From: Bolinopsis microptera
Lineage: Eukaryota > Ctenophora > Tentaculata > Lobata > Bolinopsidae
Assembly: GCF_026151205.1 (NCBI RefSeq)
Contig: NC_087084.1
Coordinates: 2,822,845-2,886,844, forward strand
Direction of reading: 5' to 3'
Length of the DNA stretch: 64,000 nucleotides
The notes under the pieces are model-generated. The model saw nothing but the letters and a program-made list of their open reading frames with translations, was not told the DNA's origin and did no database searches. Positions 21,376 to 35,266 of the stretch are shown here, one piece after another (position 1 is the stretch's first letter; each line of letters starts with the position of its first letter). The position numbers and the translations under genes are program-made.

Positions 21376-24300
21376 GTAACTGACTCCATACTAACCTGAG
21401 CCTAGTTTTATGGTCTAAGTTGTACAAAATTAAGACTTTACTTTACAAATTTTATTTTATAAGCTTTATTTTGTGAGTGGAGCTCAGAATAATTTATATA
21501 ATTATTGATACAAGTTAGCAATTGATGTTAAAACATGGATTTTTGTTCTAGGCTGTATAATTTGTTATGTTAGAAGATTAAGATAGGTAAGTAAACCTAA
21601 TATCAGTAAGTTTACATTAGCAATTAACACTCGTTAAGTTGTTAATAGTATTGTTATACAACCTCGCACAGGATGTAAAATGTAGACATTTACACATATC
21701 TAGGCAAATGGCAACTGTACAGTGTACACTATTCTAAATACTGTAAAAACTAACAACTTTGTATCAAGATTAATTTATTGTTGCATTTAAGATTGATTTA
21801 AGTTAACTGTTCCTTTTGTCGGACACTCAAAATGGAGATTTGAAGAAATATTGGTCTTACCATAATAATCTAATTTCTCACAGTCACCGACCTTCAATAA
21901 ATTTCAGTTAAGCTTAGAGTCTAGCAATAACCATTAACTGTAATATTTTCTTAACGCACCACATCAAAAGAAACAAATAAAATGTGATACAATAACTTAA
22001 TTAAGCTAATTATGATAATAAGTAAATACCTCTCATAACGATGGAGCTAAGCAAAGCGTGCTCTTACCGTAGTAGATCATATCGGTGAACACGCCGTTAA
22101 CTTTGCGTGATTATAAAAGAGTGTTATAGGAGTCAATGAGGTGACCACCACCATATAAACTGCAACATAGTTTTTAACTATTTAAACTATTTTCACAACT
22201 ACAATTAAATACATTTATTGAGCTAGCAGAATGGTTTTCAGAGGGCATTAATGAAATGTACTATGAGCTGGTCCCAAGTCCAGACGCCATTTTATTCTTT
22301 GTAATTTTCAATAACCCTGTCTAGTCATTGACTACTGATAGTCTAACTTCGTTACCACAATATTTCACCTGTACCTGGACAGTGATAAGAAAATATCATA
22401 AATTACAAAATAAAATCTACTTTAACACACTTGACATAGTTTTATTCTATTTATAAGGAAATCAAGAGCATTATAGATGAAAATAGCATGGTATTTCACG
22501 CGAGTTCCTGGTCATTAGAAAGGACCAGAAATAGCATTAGAAGGGACCAGACTTGGCTAGACTATGTTTCAAGGGATGTCTCCCTCAGTTTCCTGGAAAC
22601 TCCAGGATGTTAAATAAAAAAGGTGATTTTTGTCTTGAAACGATTTACCGCTTCGCAAGGGATGTACTGTGCTGCTTAGAAAACTGTGTTGAAAATTTCA
22701 GGCTTTCAGGGCAAAAATACATTAACATACAGTATGTAATATGTATGTTAGGGAATGTTACAAGTATGTTAGGGACTGTTACAAATCTATTCTTAGTACA
22801 GTGATTAAGAAAACTCGCCAATGATCCTGAGTTTCTTTAATTTTCAATAAAATATCGAGAATGTTTCTTATACTAGGCCTAGACCTTGGACAAAATCATA
22901 CTTGTTCTGCTAGTATTAATCTGATTAAGTCGTGTAGTGTTATTGAGATTTGAGTCTCGTTTGATGATTCTTTCAAGAAAATTTCTGATTTTTTCTGTAT
23001 AGACTTAGTGTTCTTATGAAGGTAAATAGATAAATCACGTATTTTTTATAAGTTCAAAGGGCGCCAGTTCCCCACACAGACACGATAATTTCAAGTATGG
23101 CATTAAGGAAATTGTAAGGGTTCGGGTCCCTGGGGAATTCCATCCAAAATTGAATTTTAGGGGCCGCTTACTCTATTTCTGACATGATGAAATTTTCTCT
23201 GCAGATAACCGCATTATAACCGCATTATGGTGTGATTGTAAGCGCGGATAATCCCATTCAGAGCTCTGAATTGAGGTGAAGTTGGCCAGAAATTATCTAT
23301 TATTAGGGCCTAGGCTATTAAATAGATAGTTTTGGTTCAGAAGAATCTAAACTCAAGGCTGAAGACGTGGAGGCGTGTTAAATTTATTGCTAGCGTTATC
23401 ATCGGATCATTTAAACTCGAAACCTGAGATCTTTGTCTGTGGTTACAACAGACAATGTCATCAGTCAACCTGGTTAGGTTAATAGGGACCCACTCAAATT
23501 AATATTGTCGGCCCTTACATCGTCCAACCTGGCATAGGAGTGGAGACAGATTTTGTTAGCACAGAACGGAAAATTATAGTATATTTATTTCGCTTTTTTA
23601 TTTATAGTTATTAATATTAACTTTGAGATTAATAATGATTGTAATTCACGGATTATCTAATTTGCAACACTAGGCTGAAAATACAGAATTTTGCATAATC
23701 ATTGCAGAATCATTGCAGAATCATTGCAGAATCATTGCAGAATCATTGCAGAATCATTGCAGAATCATTACAAGTTACAACAACTAATTTTGTTAAGGCG
23801 GGAATGTTATTACAATAAAAACTCTCTATGACCGTCAGGATTCGCGGTATGCGTAAAATATCATTTTGAAAATATCTAAGTACAAAATATGACAAGACTT
23901 TGAAAAACAAGTAGACATGATAACAAGGCGATATGTTGCCCATTACAATTTTTAACATATCCTGAGTAGCGAGGCCTGATCTTCTGGCAGCGTTTGATGT
24001 GAAGGTAAAATGGAGATATCCATAGTCTGTAGCTCTAGACACCTTGTTGCAAGTGTGACAGTAGGGTGTAAGTGGTATGTGACAATGGTACTGTTACATT
24101 CTATAAGTATATTAGTGACCCGTTATAGGGTGTTTGTGTTATCAGTATCTGAGTATCTGCAGTATGAGGTTAATGACAGACCGGAAAATAAAGTTTCCGT
24201 TTTAATAAAACAAACACAAACTGTGACTTAAGACTTGCAGAATGCAGATCTTTTGTGTTATCATTATCAAGACTAACGTCATGTTGTACGGACAAGTAAC

Positions 24301-26860
24301 AGGTATTTCCTGGCCATGGTATGATGATAACCGACATTGTTCGTTTAACGTACAACACAAGCTAGTGTAATATTAGGATTTGGTGTCTGTCTAGCTATCA
24401 AGTATCAGCTGATCAGCTTATAGCTACACTAATTTATCTCATACGAATATAAGAATAACTACAGGTATCTTGCACTAGTATCTCAAGAAATTATTTAAAT
24501 GTTCGCCAGAAAATCGAAATATCTCTTAAAGAGGCCTAAATAGAGATAATAAGCTTTTTAGAACTGCTTCCTTTCCCTTCAGTATCCCACAGTCTCTCGA
24601 GTTTCGTAACTGCCAGAGAACTCTCTTAAACAATTACTAGACTCGGTGATTATAAATCAAGAGGCTTGCATATAATGAACATATTGACACGGGTGCAGAG
24701 TTGAGTCTGTACGGAACCTAGTAGTTTCAGATCCTTGTTTAACTTGCCGTACAGCAAGGTCATCCACTACTTTAGCCCGGCGAGGCACATAACTCCCTCT
24801 ACAACTCCATGACAAATGTTTCATATATACTAGCCGAGTTCACAAGAATATATCCTTGTGTTTTAAGAAGAGCTCGTTAGAACTGCTTCCTTTCCCTTCA
24901 GTATCCCACAGTCTCTCGAGTTTCGTAACTGCCAGAGAACTCTCTTAAACAATTACTAGACTCGGTGATTATAAATCAAGAGGCTTGCATATAATGAACA
25001 TATTGACACGGGTGCAGAGTTGAGTCTGTACGGAACCTAGTAGTTTCAGATCCTTGTTTAACTTGCCGTACAGCAAGGTCATCCACTACAATGGCTATAG
25101 CATAATATATATCTACTATTGCCTTGGTTATGTAAGCTACAATGTTAAACTTACCTATACGAGTGGCTCACACTCTGTTGATATCTCTTTAGGTAGTTTT
25201 CAGGTTTCTCAACCTTTCCTAGTTGAGTGTGTCCCACAACCAAGCACACTGCCCTGAAGTCCGGCGTTACGTATTATAATGATCCTGGACCTAAGTGGCA
25301 AGCTGCTCTACATCAACAAACAAAAAAACAACCTATACGAACATTTCACATCTCACATTGTACTCCCCTCTACCTAACCTCTTTATTTTAACTATTCTAC
25401 TTATCCACCGACAGAAAATTATTTTATAAAGTAGTGTGCGGACTGCGGTTGTTACCCATCTATTAAATTATTTGTAATGTTTGAATGATTCCTGCGACAG
25501 AAACCAAAAGCCCTGTGATAACTGATATGCTAACTAATATTTTAATTATATATAAATGTCTTAAGCAGGTAAAAGCCAGTCCAAACCCTGGTTTCATAAC
25601 ATGAAGGCTCCGTTCATGAATAACATATCTCTACGAAGTTCGAGGCCTGGACATCAATTATACCATTCTAAGGAATGTCATATCTTCTAATATTTGTATC
25701 TGGATACGTCAGCCTTTGTAACACCTCTGTAACACCTTTGTAACACCTTTGTAACACCTCTGGGCATTCAATTATTTATGCAAACTAATTGAAACACTTG
25801 ATATTCAAAATTATATTGTGAACCTAATTATAATAATAATCATAATAATATGACAGTATTATAAACAGACTGTTTATAATACTATTTTATTATAATACGA
25901 ACATGCATAATGAAAATGTATATAACAACATGCTTTCACAAATCTGTCAATGAAATAGTAAGAAAATAAGCATTGTTGCATTGTTGCAATACTTAACATT
26001 CTAATCACTAATGGTTACTTTATCTCCAGTGAACATACTCTAGGGCCTAGGCGGATCTGTAAGTTGCAGAATTGAACTATCTAGATCATCCAATTGATTA
26101 AACATCGATTAGGCCTCGAGTCATATGCAGTAGATCTTAAACATAATGATAATAATCATATCTAAACAATCATTTCAAAAACATCGAAAACTGCCAAAGT
26201 TTTCATATCAAAATCTTTTTTTGTCTCAAAATTATTGTACCTAAAAAGTATCTGAAAATGACGTAACAACTGTTTATACCACACATGTGTCATAACATTT
26301 AAGTCATGGAAAAACGAAAACAAACGGATATATATTGACAAAATGCTATTTATAGCAAAGTATTGACCAAAAATCCTTAACAATCTGTTTAAATGTTTTC
26401 AAACAACATTCCATCACCCATGTATTCAACAAATCGGTTGTAAAAATAAAAAATCTATCTGAACTTTATGTGATAATTATACATATAATGGCAAAATTTA
26501 AAACAAGGTATTTATTTAGCAATGTTTCATTAATGTAAATTCATGTTTTAAGTCTGAATGTATATCCCTTCTACATAATAGCATACATAATATGTATGAT
26601 ATTATCATACTCATTACTCATACGATATTACCATACTCATACATTTACACAATGTAAAGCGAGTGAAGCCTCCTTATTGAGAGTAAAACGTTTTACGAAT
26701 ATGACTACTCTAGTAATTAATTTACCTTTGTTCAAACTCTTGTTTCGTGAAGAATTTTAAAATTTAGAGAAAATATTAATGTTTAATCTCTTCATATGGA
26801 ATTGATCTAATAAAAAGTACACAGAGTCTCTTCAATACTGAGGAGTACTTAACAGCCAGC
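21376..26860. other. Gene-poor interval
   Basis: No exon recognised. Contents: an 11-bp tandem repeat AATCATTGCAG (23700-23767), a 210-bp direct repeat (24561-24770 and 24880-25089) and a short GTAACACCT(T/C)T repeat (25720-25765). Bases 23600-23800 resemble 19090-19215 (dispersed repeat). Confidence 0.5.
24561..25089 (+). repeat. 210-bp direct repeat, period 319
   Basis: Bases 24561-24770 recur at 24880-25089 with no difference seen by eye, starting GAACTGCTTCCTTTCCC and ending CATCCACTAC. Confidence 0.93.
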
Positions 26861-29800
26861 TTAGGAGAGTGCAGGAGGCTGCTCACTGGCGCTCTGCTCT
26901 TTTTCTTCTTCTTCAAATCCTATCTTCAGGGGTGTTTCTTTTATCTTCTCTTCCTGTTCTCTCTGAAAATAATAGTAGTCAGATTTTTTTTCTCACTCTT
27001 TTAATATGCAGTCAGATAATTTGAAGGTCTTACTTTCTTACGTTTGCTAATTTCCAGAGTCACAATAGTGACTTTAACATCTACTCGTAGCAGTGGTACT
27101 AGTATATCAACAGATTGTCCTGCAAGTTTTTCGGACCATTTTCATTTGTAATCAGAGACTTCACTATTGTACCTGACTTTTTAGGAGACTATAACAACAT
27201 TCAAGATGTCTATTTTCTAAAAAGTAGACTGCTAAAATATGATTCCGATTAACATTATTTGTAATTCATTTTGGAATATTCACATAAGAGCGGCGTGTTA
27301 TATTCTCATCCGCCACAAAACCACACCGCACACGGTACAATGGATTCTTCTAGAACGACTTTTAAGTTTAATTTGATATAAGTCTTTATCATCATCCGGT
27401 AAATCCTGTCCTTTAGTCCTTCAGTCTGATCAGATAACATAAAAATGTTTCAATATTAGATCATTCGAGAGACAGAGACTTAACAAAAGTTTACTGTTCT
27501 TTTACAAAACAATTTTGTAAATTACAGCTTCAAAAAATGTTCAAATGTTTAATTAACACGTCATGTCCGCACACATTTGATAAACTCAAATAAAAAGAAG
27601 CTGAATTTTGACTATTGTTATTTGTTAAACAGTATAAAGGCTCTAGTTTATTGAGTATCCTGCTGTTGTGTTACTATACTTTCATTAAACAGCAACAATG
27701 TGGTTGAACTATTGAAGTATTGACGTAACGACAAGAACGAGACTCCTGCTAGAAAATTAATCTCTTAGCATAAGCATTATCATGATTATTGATTATACAG
27801 CATGTTAGGTTGCTTTGAAAGTCTAACATTTTGCGCCCATCACAGAGTTAAATCTCTGCAGCTTTTACTAGCTGAACTTCTATAGAACAAGAAAGAAGCA
27901 CGTGATGTCCAGGACTAACACCCCTACACTCTACAGGCTACAGGCTACAGCTAGTATTATAGTGCCTCGGCACAGAGTGGCTTAGGGTTACTGAAAAGGA
28001 GATATGCACCTCAGGCCATCCCAACTTGCGGGAGAGACATGCCCTTGTTGTGTGTGTCCCCCAGCTAGTGTCATCTCTTAACAGTATCCTGCCCTCTGAT
28101 TGGCTTGTTGTGTGTCCCCCAGCTAGTGTCATCTCTTAACAGTATCCTGCCCTCTGATTGGCTTGTTGTGTGTCCCCCAGCTAGTGTCATCTCTTAACAG
28201 TATCCTGCCCTCTGATTGGCTTGTTGTGTGTCCCCCAGCTAGTGTCATCTCTTAACAGTATCCCGCCCTCTGATTGGCTTGTTGTGTGTCCCCCAGCTAG
28301 TGTCATCTCTTAACAGTATCCTGCCCTCTGATTGGCTTGTTGTGTGTCCCCCAGCTAGTGTCATCTCTTAACAGTATCCCGCCCTCTGATTGGCTTGTTG
28401 TGTGTCCCCCAGCTAGTGTCATCTCTTAACAGTATCCTGCCCTCTGATTGGCTTGTTGTGTGTCCCCCAGCTAGTGTCATCTCTTAACAGTATCCTGCCC
28501 TCTGATTGTGTGTGTCCCCCAGCTAGTGTCATCTCTTAACAGTATCCTGCCCTCTGATTGGCTTAGAACTATAAAGTGACCAGCAGCAAGCCCTCTGATA
28601 CGTCGTAAGGTACAATTTACTTGTGTACATATTAGTGTATTGTGTACTAATGTATGCTAAATTATACCTGAATTTTAACTGGATCATATTCTGATTATCT
28701 GTGATATTATGATCATGCGTACTAAATTATCTCAATCGAGGAAACACTAGAACACTCATGTCCAAAATAACCTTCTTATTTTAACGAATATCATTAATTT
28801 AGCTACGTGTGTAGTACTGTGTAACCAATCCATTGCATTTTCAGTGTTTACTTAGTGCAGGTGCAGATTTGCTAATTTCTACTAAAGATAACACTATTAA
28901 TTGCACTGACTATATCGGTTGTCACAACAAAGATTACATTTTACTATGGAACTGTGCCAACAACTGAGGATCACATGCCACTTATCTATTACTCATCTGC
29001 AATGTAATGGTCACGTGACAATTGTTTCTACCCACGTGGTCTACCCACGTGGTCAACCCACGTGGTACACGTGTACCACACTTTCCGTTTACCATGTTTT
29101 ATGACGCAAATCTTTACGATGAAAGTGCTAATTAGCTTGTTTATTCAAAACTCATTAATTTGAAGGATTTGCAACAAAGATGTTTTAACACTGATTATGA
29201 TGATGTTGAAATTTACATAAAACAGCACTCATCTGTCTCCCTTATTCTTTCAATACTCGATGAAAATATCTAAGAAAAAGAAATTTTCAGTGTTGCTGAC
29301 AATTCAAGAGCCTGAATATGGAGGGAAGTAGATAAGAAGGGATGTAGAAGTAGTAGTACGAAAGGATGGCGTAGATTCTAGAATATAAGCTTACAAATCT
29401 GTTGATGAGTAGTCCACAGAACTACGTGACTATACACTTAATCCTCTTGGAGACTAGGGCGTACTGTAAGTCCGCAGAATTCTATTATAACTTAACAATT
29501 ACAAGATGATATCAGATAGCGTACGTAGTGGTGATGGTTACACCGTTATACAGTGCACTGTGTCTAAACTTTATTTATCGACCAAGTAACAAGCATACCG
29601 ATCAGTGGCTGATTGGTTTGACACGTATTAGCCGATTAACTAGAATTCCAGAAAATAAGGCCCCTTGATTATTATATCTGGTACATACTATCTGACTTAA
29701 CCCTTCATTGTGGGACCCCGAATATCAGGGGGCCTTGTGGTCGACCACTGGTTTGAAATGAAGGAAGATGGCAATTTTTAATTGGGTCAGAAGTTTAGAA

Positions 29801-32800
29801 ATAGCTTGCGCACAGAAATTCACTCATTTTCTCTATACCTACGTAAAAAAAGGTACTCTGTGTTTGCTTCAGACACCTCTAACTCAACGATGGAATCATT
29901 AAATTTGTCTGAAGAATTAAAACCTTCAAAAATTCAGAAATTACAGTGCCACTGCTGGAAAACAAGAATTTCCGGCTCACCAGAAAACAAGTTTTAAATT
30001 TGGGTGTTCAGAAAAAGTTCAGGTTAAAACTAAGTGGCCTGCTAAAGTGGCTCTAGTCTGTGGTTTACATTCAACGTGCATATATAATCCTACTATTTTA
30101 ATTAGTGTCTTAACGCCTGGTGACCAACCGGTTCAGATCACCTCTGTCTCTTTTTTTCTAGAACATACAGCTCGAAAAAAGCCTAGACATATCATAATGT
30201 GTATTGTGTACACTGTAATAGTCATACTATACAGTAGCTAAACTCTTTGATTAATTGGAAAACAATGTGCTGGTGCGGGAGTATATTTACAGGGACTAGG
30301 GTGAGTGCTGAGTACTGCTTCAATCTCATTCTTTAGTTCAGTTTTATAACATTTTAACACTTTTAAAACATTTCAAGATTTAGCCGCTTTAAATCTGAAT
30401 TTTCTAAGATTTTGATTTCATAAATTAATTTTTAACAAAGTTCAGCTATGATTATGTTAATAAATCCATGGTCAACCCATAAAATCTGTCGACTTTTCAT
30501 ATTAATTCCTTATTTTATTATTTTATTACGCATCCTGATTAATAAACAGCCGGAAAGACTAGTTTTAAAGTCTGAGGGGACACCAGCACACAACAGAGGA
30601 GCTCTTGCCTGCTTCTATATATCACCAGTGTTTAGTGTATTTAATATCATTATATTGTCTACTCATAACTTAATGTTTGGTGACGTCATCAAGCTGTAAT
30701 GTGTGTAAGGATCAAACACGGGCTGCACTTTTATAATTATTATAACATATGATATGGGTGATATAACATTATTATAACATATGATATGGCATGGGTGGAA
30801 CACGGCCCTTAAACGGTCCTCAACCGGCCCTCAACTCATGACAGTTGTAACAGTCATGAGTTGTGATTAGTGGAAATTGGTGGGTCTACTGGATTATTCT
30901 GGTGTTTTTTAGTGTTCCGTAAAGCTAGTTGTGAGTCTCTCAAACGACTGAGAATTTTACGGGAACATATTGGGGTAATCACTGAGGTAATCATTTAAAT
31001 ATTACGCTAGTGTAATTTAAAGACTAAAGCTATGTGTAAAACTGATTAGTATATTACCATGTTATAACTTATTACGTTAAAAATTGGCGCCAACAAAATA
31101 TTAGGTAATATGTGAACGACCCCTTGATAGAATTGTAAGGAATGTTAGTATTTGAGTTACCCTAATGTAATAGTCACGTGATAACTAACCATCAAGTTTG
31201 CGAGTATTCTGACAAGGCTTTCTAGTCCTCTCAGAAATCCATCGTCAGGACCATCGTACTTCACGCCATCACCAGAGCGTGTCTGGAACTCCGCAAAATC
31301 TATTATTCTGATGTCAGTCTGAAATTAGTTAATTTACCAATAATTGGTTATTATTTTTGAATTATTCGATAAGTAACTTAACTTCACTTCTGTTTTTTAA
31401 CACGTCACACTGAAACTCGCAATACACGGAATTATCGGACATCTTCATCAGAAATATCACATCATACTGAACTATAAACCACTCATGTACAGACACTACA
31501 TAATATGTACTTTCCAGCAGCCATTTTTCTAATTGCTTATAACCATTGCTGCCATTAAATAGAGTTAGGACCACATAATCTAATACAAGATAAATTAAAA
31601 TAACAGGTGGCCCTGGTCACGGCAATTCATTAGTAAAACGAACTGGCTCAAATTCCACGTACACTACAAAATATTGTAATGTAGCTACTACTGTTATACT
31701 GCGGATACGCAATATTAAAACATTTATTTTTACGTGTTTGTGAAAGTGTACCAGGTGACTGTGACAGGTAATTTAGCCAATTTGGATGGAAACTTTCTCG
31801 AGAGTAAGTGAACAGCAATAGCAGCAAATCTGGGGAAACTTGGTGGACATTGACTTTTTTCACACAATTTGAGTATGTTGATTTCAACATTATGTTGCAG
31901 CTCATTGTGGTTAATCTCAATGTTGGAGTGATGTTTTTCTGGTGCACAAAACACTGCAGTACGGTTATGTTGAATAATTGTGGTTAATGGGTCATCTATG
32001 TGGCCACTATGGTGGTTAAAATACCAGTTTTAGGGTTAACCACCATTTTGAGATATACTATTATGAACTGAGTAGTCATTATATTGAGATCATATCATGG
32101 TGCAACTATCACAAAAGTTTTCAAACCTCATGGGGGGCATTTTGTGGTCCTAATGGTGGTTAAATTGAAGATGAACGGTGAGCTATAAATATTGCTCTGA
32201 TTATAGATGTATAGTGGTGGTATAGTGGTGGTTGTTCATTTGTGCATGGATGATAATTTTTTATCACAAATGTGCAATTTAATAGTATGGTTGATTTGAG
32301 GTGGTTAATATTCGTAAAAAGTGCTAAAAAGATGGTTAAAATGTCAAAATTTGTTGTTAACCACCAATCAAAACATTATTAATGATTTTAGTCAACATTT
32401 CATGGTCAACAAAGGACATTTGAAGGGTCTTGATAAAAGTTATCAAGAAATGTTGTCATAAAAGTGGTTAAAAGGGCTATATTACTTGCTAGGCTGTTGA
32501 ACAAGGCATCTATTAAAGTGAAAATTAACCACAATATGAACTTCAGATAATGGTTTGCTATCCAAATGAGTGTATATTTGTTTGCAAATGCATAATTGAC
32601 CCCAATTTCATGCATTCCGATCAATGTGCAGCTAAGGTGGTTAAAATGTCTCGAAAATACCCTATATTTGCACTAATTAACCATTTTTAGAGCACATATT
32701 AGCTTTGTAAAGCTATAGCTGGCCATGCTACATTATCTAGATATAACTACCTGCTCATTTATATGACCAGAAACATTGCTGAGTCCTATGTTGCGTCCAT

Positions 32801-35266
32801 CATGGTTAATAAAGGTCTAAAATTGACCAAAATCAGTGTTTTTGGTCGTTTTAACCGCCATACGGCCACACATTTTGTTGCATTATCTTTAAAATCACTT
32901 ATTATCCTTCAGCTATCTCTCATAATCAAATATCAAAACAAAATAAGGCACCAAAAGGTCAGATTGTGCTGAATAATGGTTAATTTGTGATGGCTTCTGT
33001 TGACCGAAGGTCCCAAATCAACATGTTTTAACCACATTATGGCCACATCTAAGGTTTTATGGTATTGGGACCATAGCCAAAAGTTTTGGGCACCTGGATG
33101 GTGTACTCTGCTTTTGGAATTATGGTGATATCTCAATGCTGTGCCATTCCAGGTGGTTAAGTACGCGCGCGCGCACGCACGCATACACTTTTGGGTTTTT
33201 TTAATATACCACAGTTGGTGGTTAACCGTTTTACATTACACCTTCACTAAAAGTATTGGGCACTCTAGTGGTGACATAATATATAAAGAAATTAAGCATA
33301 AACTAAATATGTTGGCCTACAGATGGTTAAGTACGCGCGCGCGCGCGCACGCATACACTGTAACATAAACACATATAAACCACTCCACAGACCACATTTA
33401 TTAACCTTTTTAATTTCTTTCTTCAACTATGTGTCAATGAACCGTTTCTGTTCAATAATGACCATCAATTTTAACTGTAACACTCATATCTTCAGTGTAG
33501 TAAGGGTTTGAGTGTTAGAAGTACAAAAAAATGTCCACTAACAAATCAGTCATATTTCGACTACTTAACCACCTAACTCAGCACCAAAATGTTCTGGGAT
33601 TTATTTCGTTGCACTATCATGAAGCTATGACTTTTTTGGACCTATGTAAATATTCAGATTACTAGAATTCATAATTTGTGATTTTTAAGGGGTGGTCAAA
33701 TGCTTCAAAGTGGTGTATTTCAAAGTTTCCCCAGATTTGCTGCTATTGCTGTGAAGGTAGATCTTTTATTGAATTACCTTAACGTTAGTAAGGTTTCCAG
33801 TTTTGTCGGATTCGTATACCAGGAGCAAGGAGCAGCAATACAACCGCACACTGTCGCACAATCTGATCAGCTCTATGATGTTGGTTAGCTTATGAAGGAT
33901 CCTATCTATTGCGGCTGTGTGCATCTCCTTCCCGTCAAAGAAGAACATCCTGGAATTTGATTATGTTAAAATTGCGACAAAAATATAGGAAACAATGGAG
34001 ATTGTACATTTATTAGGAACACATCGGGATCGAAGCTAAGAAAGTTTTGAAAAGTAGAGAGACAACTATAGAATAGGGCATCTTGGGACTATATTGTTCG
34101 GAGTTGCTATCTTATAGATCTATATGTCACGTGTCGAAGTAAACTAACAAACCTACCCACTAATCAGTATCAACAAGTCTACCATTGAAACAATGTTTCG
34201 ACCTACCTAAACGCATCCAGGATGGAATCTGAGGTGAGTTCTCTTCCTTCCATCTTGTTCATGTGGTGGTGGCCACAGCTTTCAGAGGAGTTGAAACTCT
34301 GAATAAATAACATGATTGAGTTCCCGGGTATACACTAGACAGTATGGTGGGACTTGCTAAGATCTATTAGAAAGCGCCGACTGGTTTATACTATTTAAGA
34401 TTTGAGAGATTAAACAGTTGATCACGTGACAAAACACAATGAAACTATCAATCTAGAATATAAAACTCACCCGAATACCAGCCACCCTTACACCAAGTTC
34501 ATTACTGGTGGTAGCTAAACTGCGGTTCTTCTTGCGCGCTATCTTTTCCGGTGACATTGTGTCACTAAACTGACGTGTTCCCATCTTCAAATCCATTATA
34601 CTGGGCTTCTTGAATCGTGAGGTTACATCTTCCAATACTATGTAACACCCTGCAGATTATTGTTTAATTGTGTGACGCTCTTGAGAGCAGCCAATGTAGA
34701 CGGCTATGAAAAGCATTGGTGGGGAGGAGGTATATTTTGATATAGTGGGGAGGAGATATATTTTGATATGGTGGGGAGGAAGTATATTTTGATATCTAAA
34801 AGCCAGTGTGATAGAGTTGTAACCAATCGTGAAGTAAGCTGAAATTTACCTTTGCGTTTGAGTCTGAGTTTGTCCCCCAAGGTGGCTGGCTTCCCATTTT
34901 TAATCTCAACAACTCCTCTATAGCAGGGTATGTAGTCAAGCAAGTTGCACGGGAGTGATTTGACAGCAGTCTCATAGAAATGGTGCTCAGTCTTGTTCAG
35001 TGGTTTTCCTATTGATTTGTCCTGTGGAAATGATAATTACTTTATGATAGAATATCACTTTTATATCACATCAAAATGAATCAAGGTACTAAATTGACTA
35101 ATATAAACAAGTTGAAATTGTAGGAACTAACCTCTCCTAAATTTAATGACACTATTTCGGCTCTTCCTCCAACTTGATAAGAGAAGTTTGTAACAGCATG
35201 TTCCTCAAATCGGAATTGGGAGGAATATTGTACAGCGCTTGTCTCTACTAACGTTGCATTATCCAT
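26861..35266 (-). CDS. Inositol polyphosphate kinase, IP6K-like, seven exons
   Basis: Kinase of the IPK family (IP6K/IPMK), phosphorylating soluble inositol phosphates in cytosol or nucleus. Exons on the minus strand: 35266-35132, 35021-34850, 34649-34471, 34298-34207, 33949-33778, 31318-31190 and 26962-26861. All phases agree and give 326 residues. Seen: FSYQVGG near residue 30; HHFYETAVKSLP and YRGVVEIKNG in exon 2; the family signature PSIMDLKMGTRQ (PxxxDxKxG) in exon 3, with ELGVRVAGI; MFFFDG in exon 5; IRIIDFAEF and GPDDGFLRGLESLVRIL in exon 6. The C-terminus is short and acidic. Exon 5 has CCSLLLVYES where family members usually have SSSLL and YDG. Domain order and the Gln-Val-Gly-Gly segment favour IP6K over IPMK. 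Confidence 0.88.
28024..28567 (+). repeat. 58-bp minisatellite
   Basis: Nine or ten copies of a 58-bp unit containing TTGTTGTGTGTCCCCCAGCT, TCTCTTAACAGTATCC and CCTCTGATTGGC. One copy is shortened near 28507. Each unit carries ATTGGC, an inverted CCAAT-type motif. It lies in the last intron of the kinase gene. Confidence 0.96.
29012..29073. promoter_or_regulatory. Cluster of five CACGTG boxes
   Basis: CACGTG at 29012, 29033, 29046, 29059 and 29068; the middle three sit in a 13-bp tandem unit CTACCCACGTGGT. It lies in the last intron of the kinase gene. An enhancer role is inferred only. Confidence 0.4.
31025..31110. mobile_element. Fragment of the GGACGACCCCT MITE family
   Basis: Contains GCTATGTGTAAAACTGATTA and AATATGTGAACGACCCCTT, both shared with the element at 43764-43927. 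Confidence 0.5.
31812..33752. mobile_element. 1.9-kb element with 30-bp terminal inverted repeats
   Basis: The left end starts ACAGCAATAGCAGCAAATCT and continues GGGGAAACTT. Its exact reverse complement ends at 33752. The inside is AT-rich with many GTGGTTAA motifs and no ORF of note. Two segments (about 33150-33190 and 33320-33360) share GGTTAAGTACGCGCGCGCGC-type alternating CG. It fills most of intron 5 of the kinase gene. No target duplication was found. Confidence 0.65.
34715..34797 (+). repeat. About 28-bp tandem repeat, three copies
   Basis: Three units of GTGGGGAGGA followed by (A/G)(G/A)TATATTTTGATAT in kinase intron 2. Confidence 0.85.

Noticed and set aside
20290-21399. Three long overlapping open frames of 330-370 codons
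   Set aside because: All are translations of the 55-57 bp minisatellite; the unit lacks stops in three frames.
29698-29997. TTAACCC start and a 71-codon frame suggesting a piggyBac relic
   Set aside because: No matching right end or transposase motif found.
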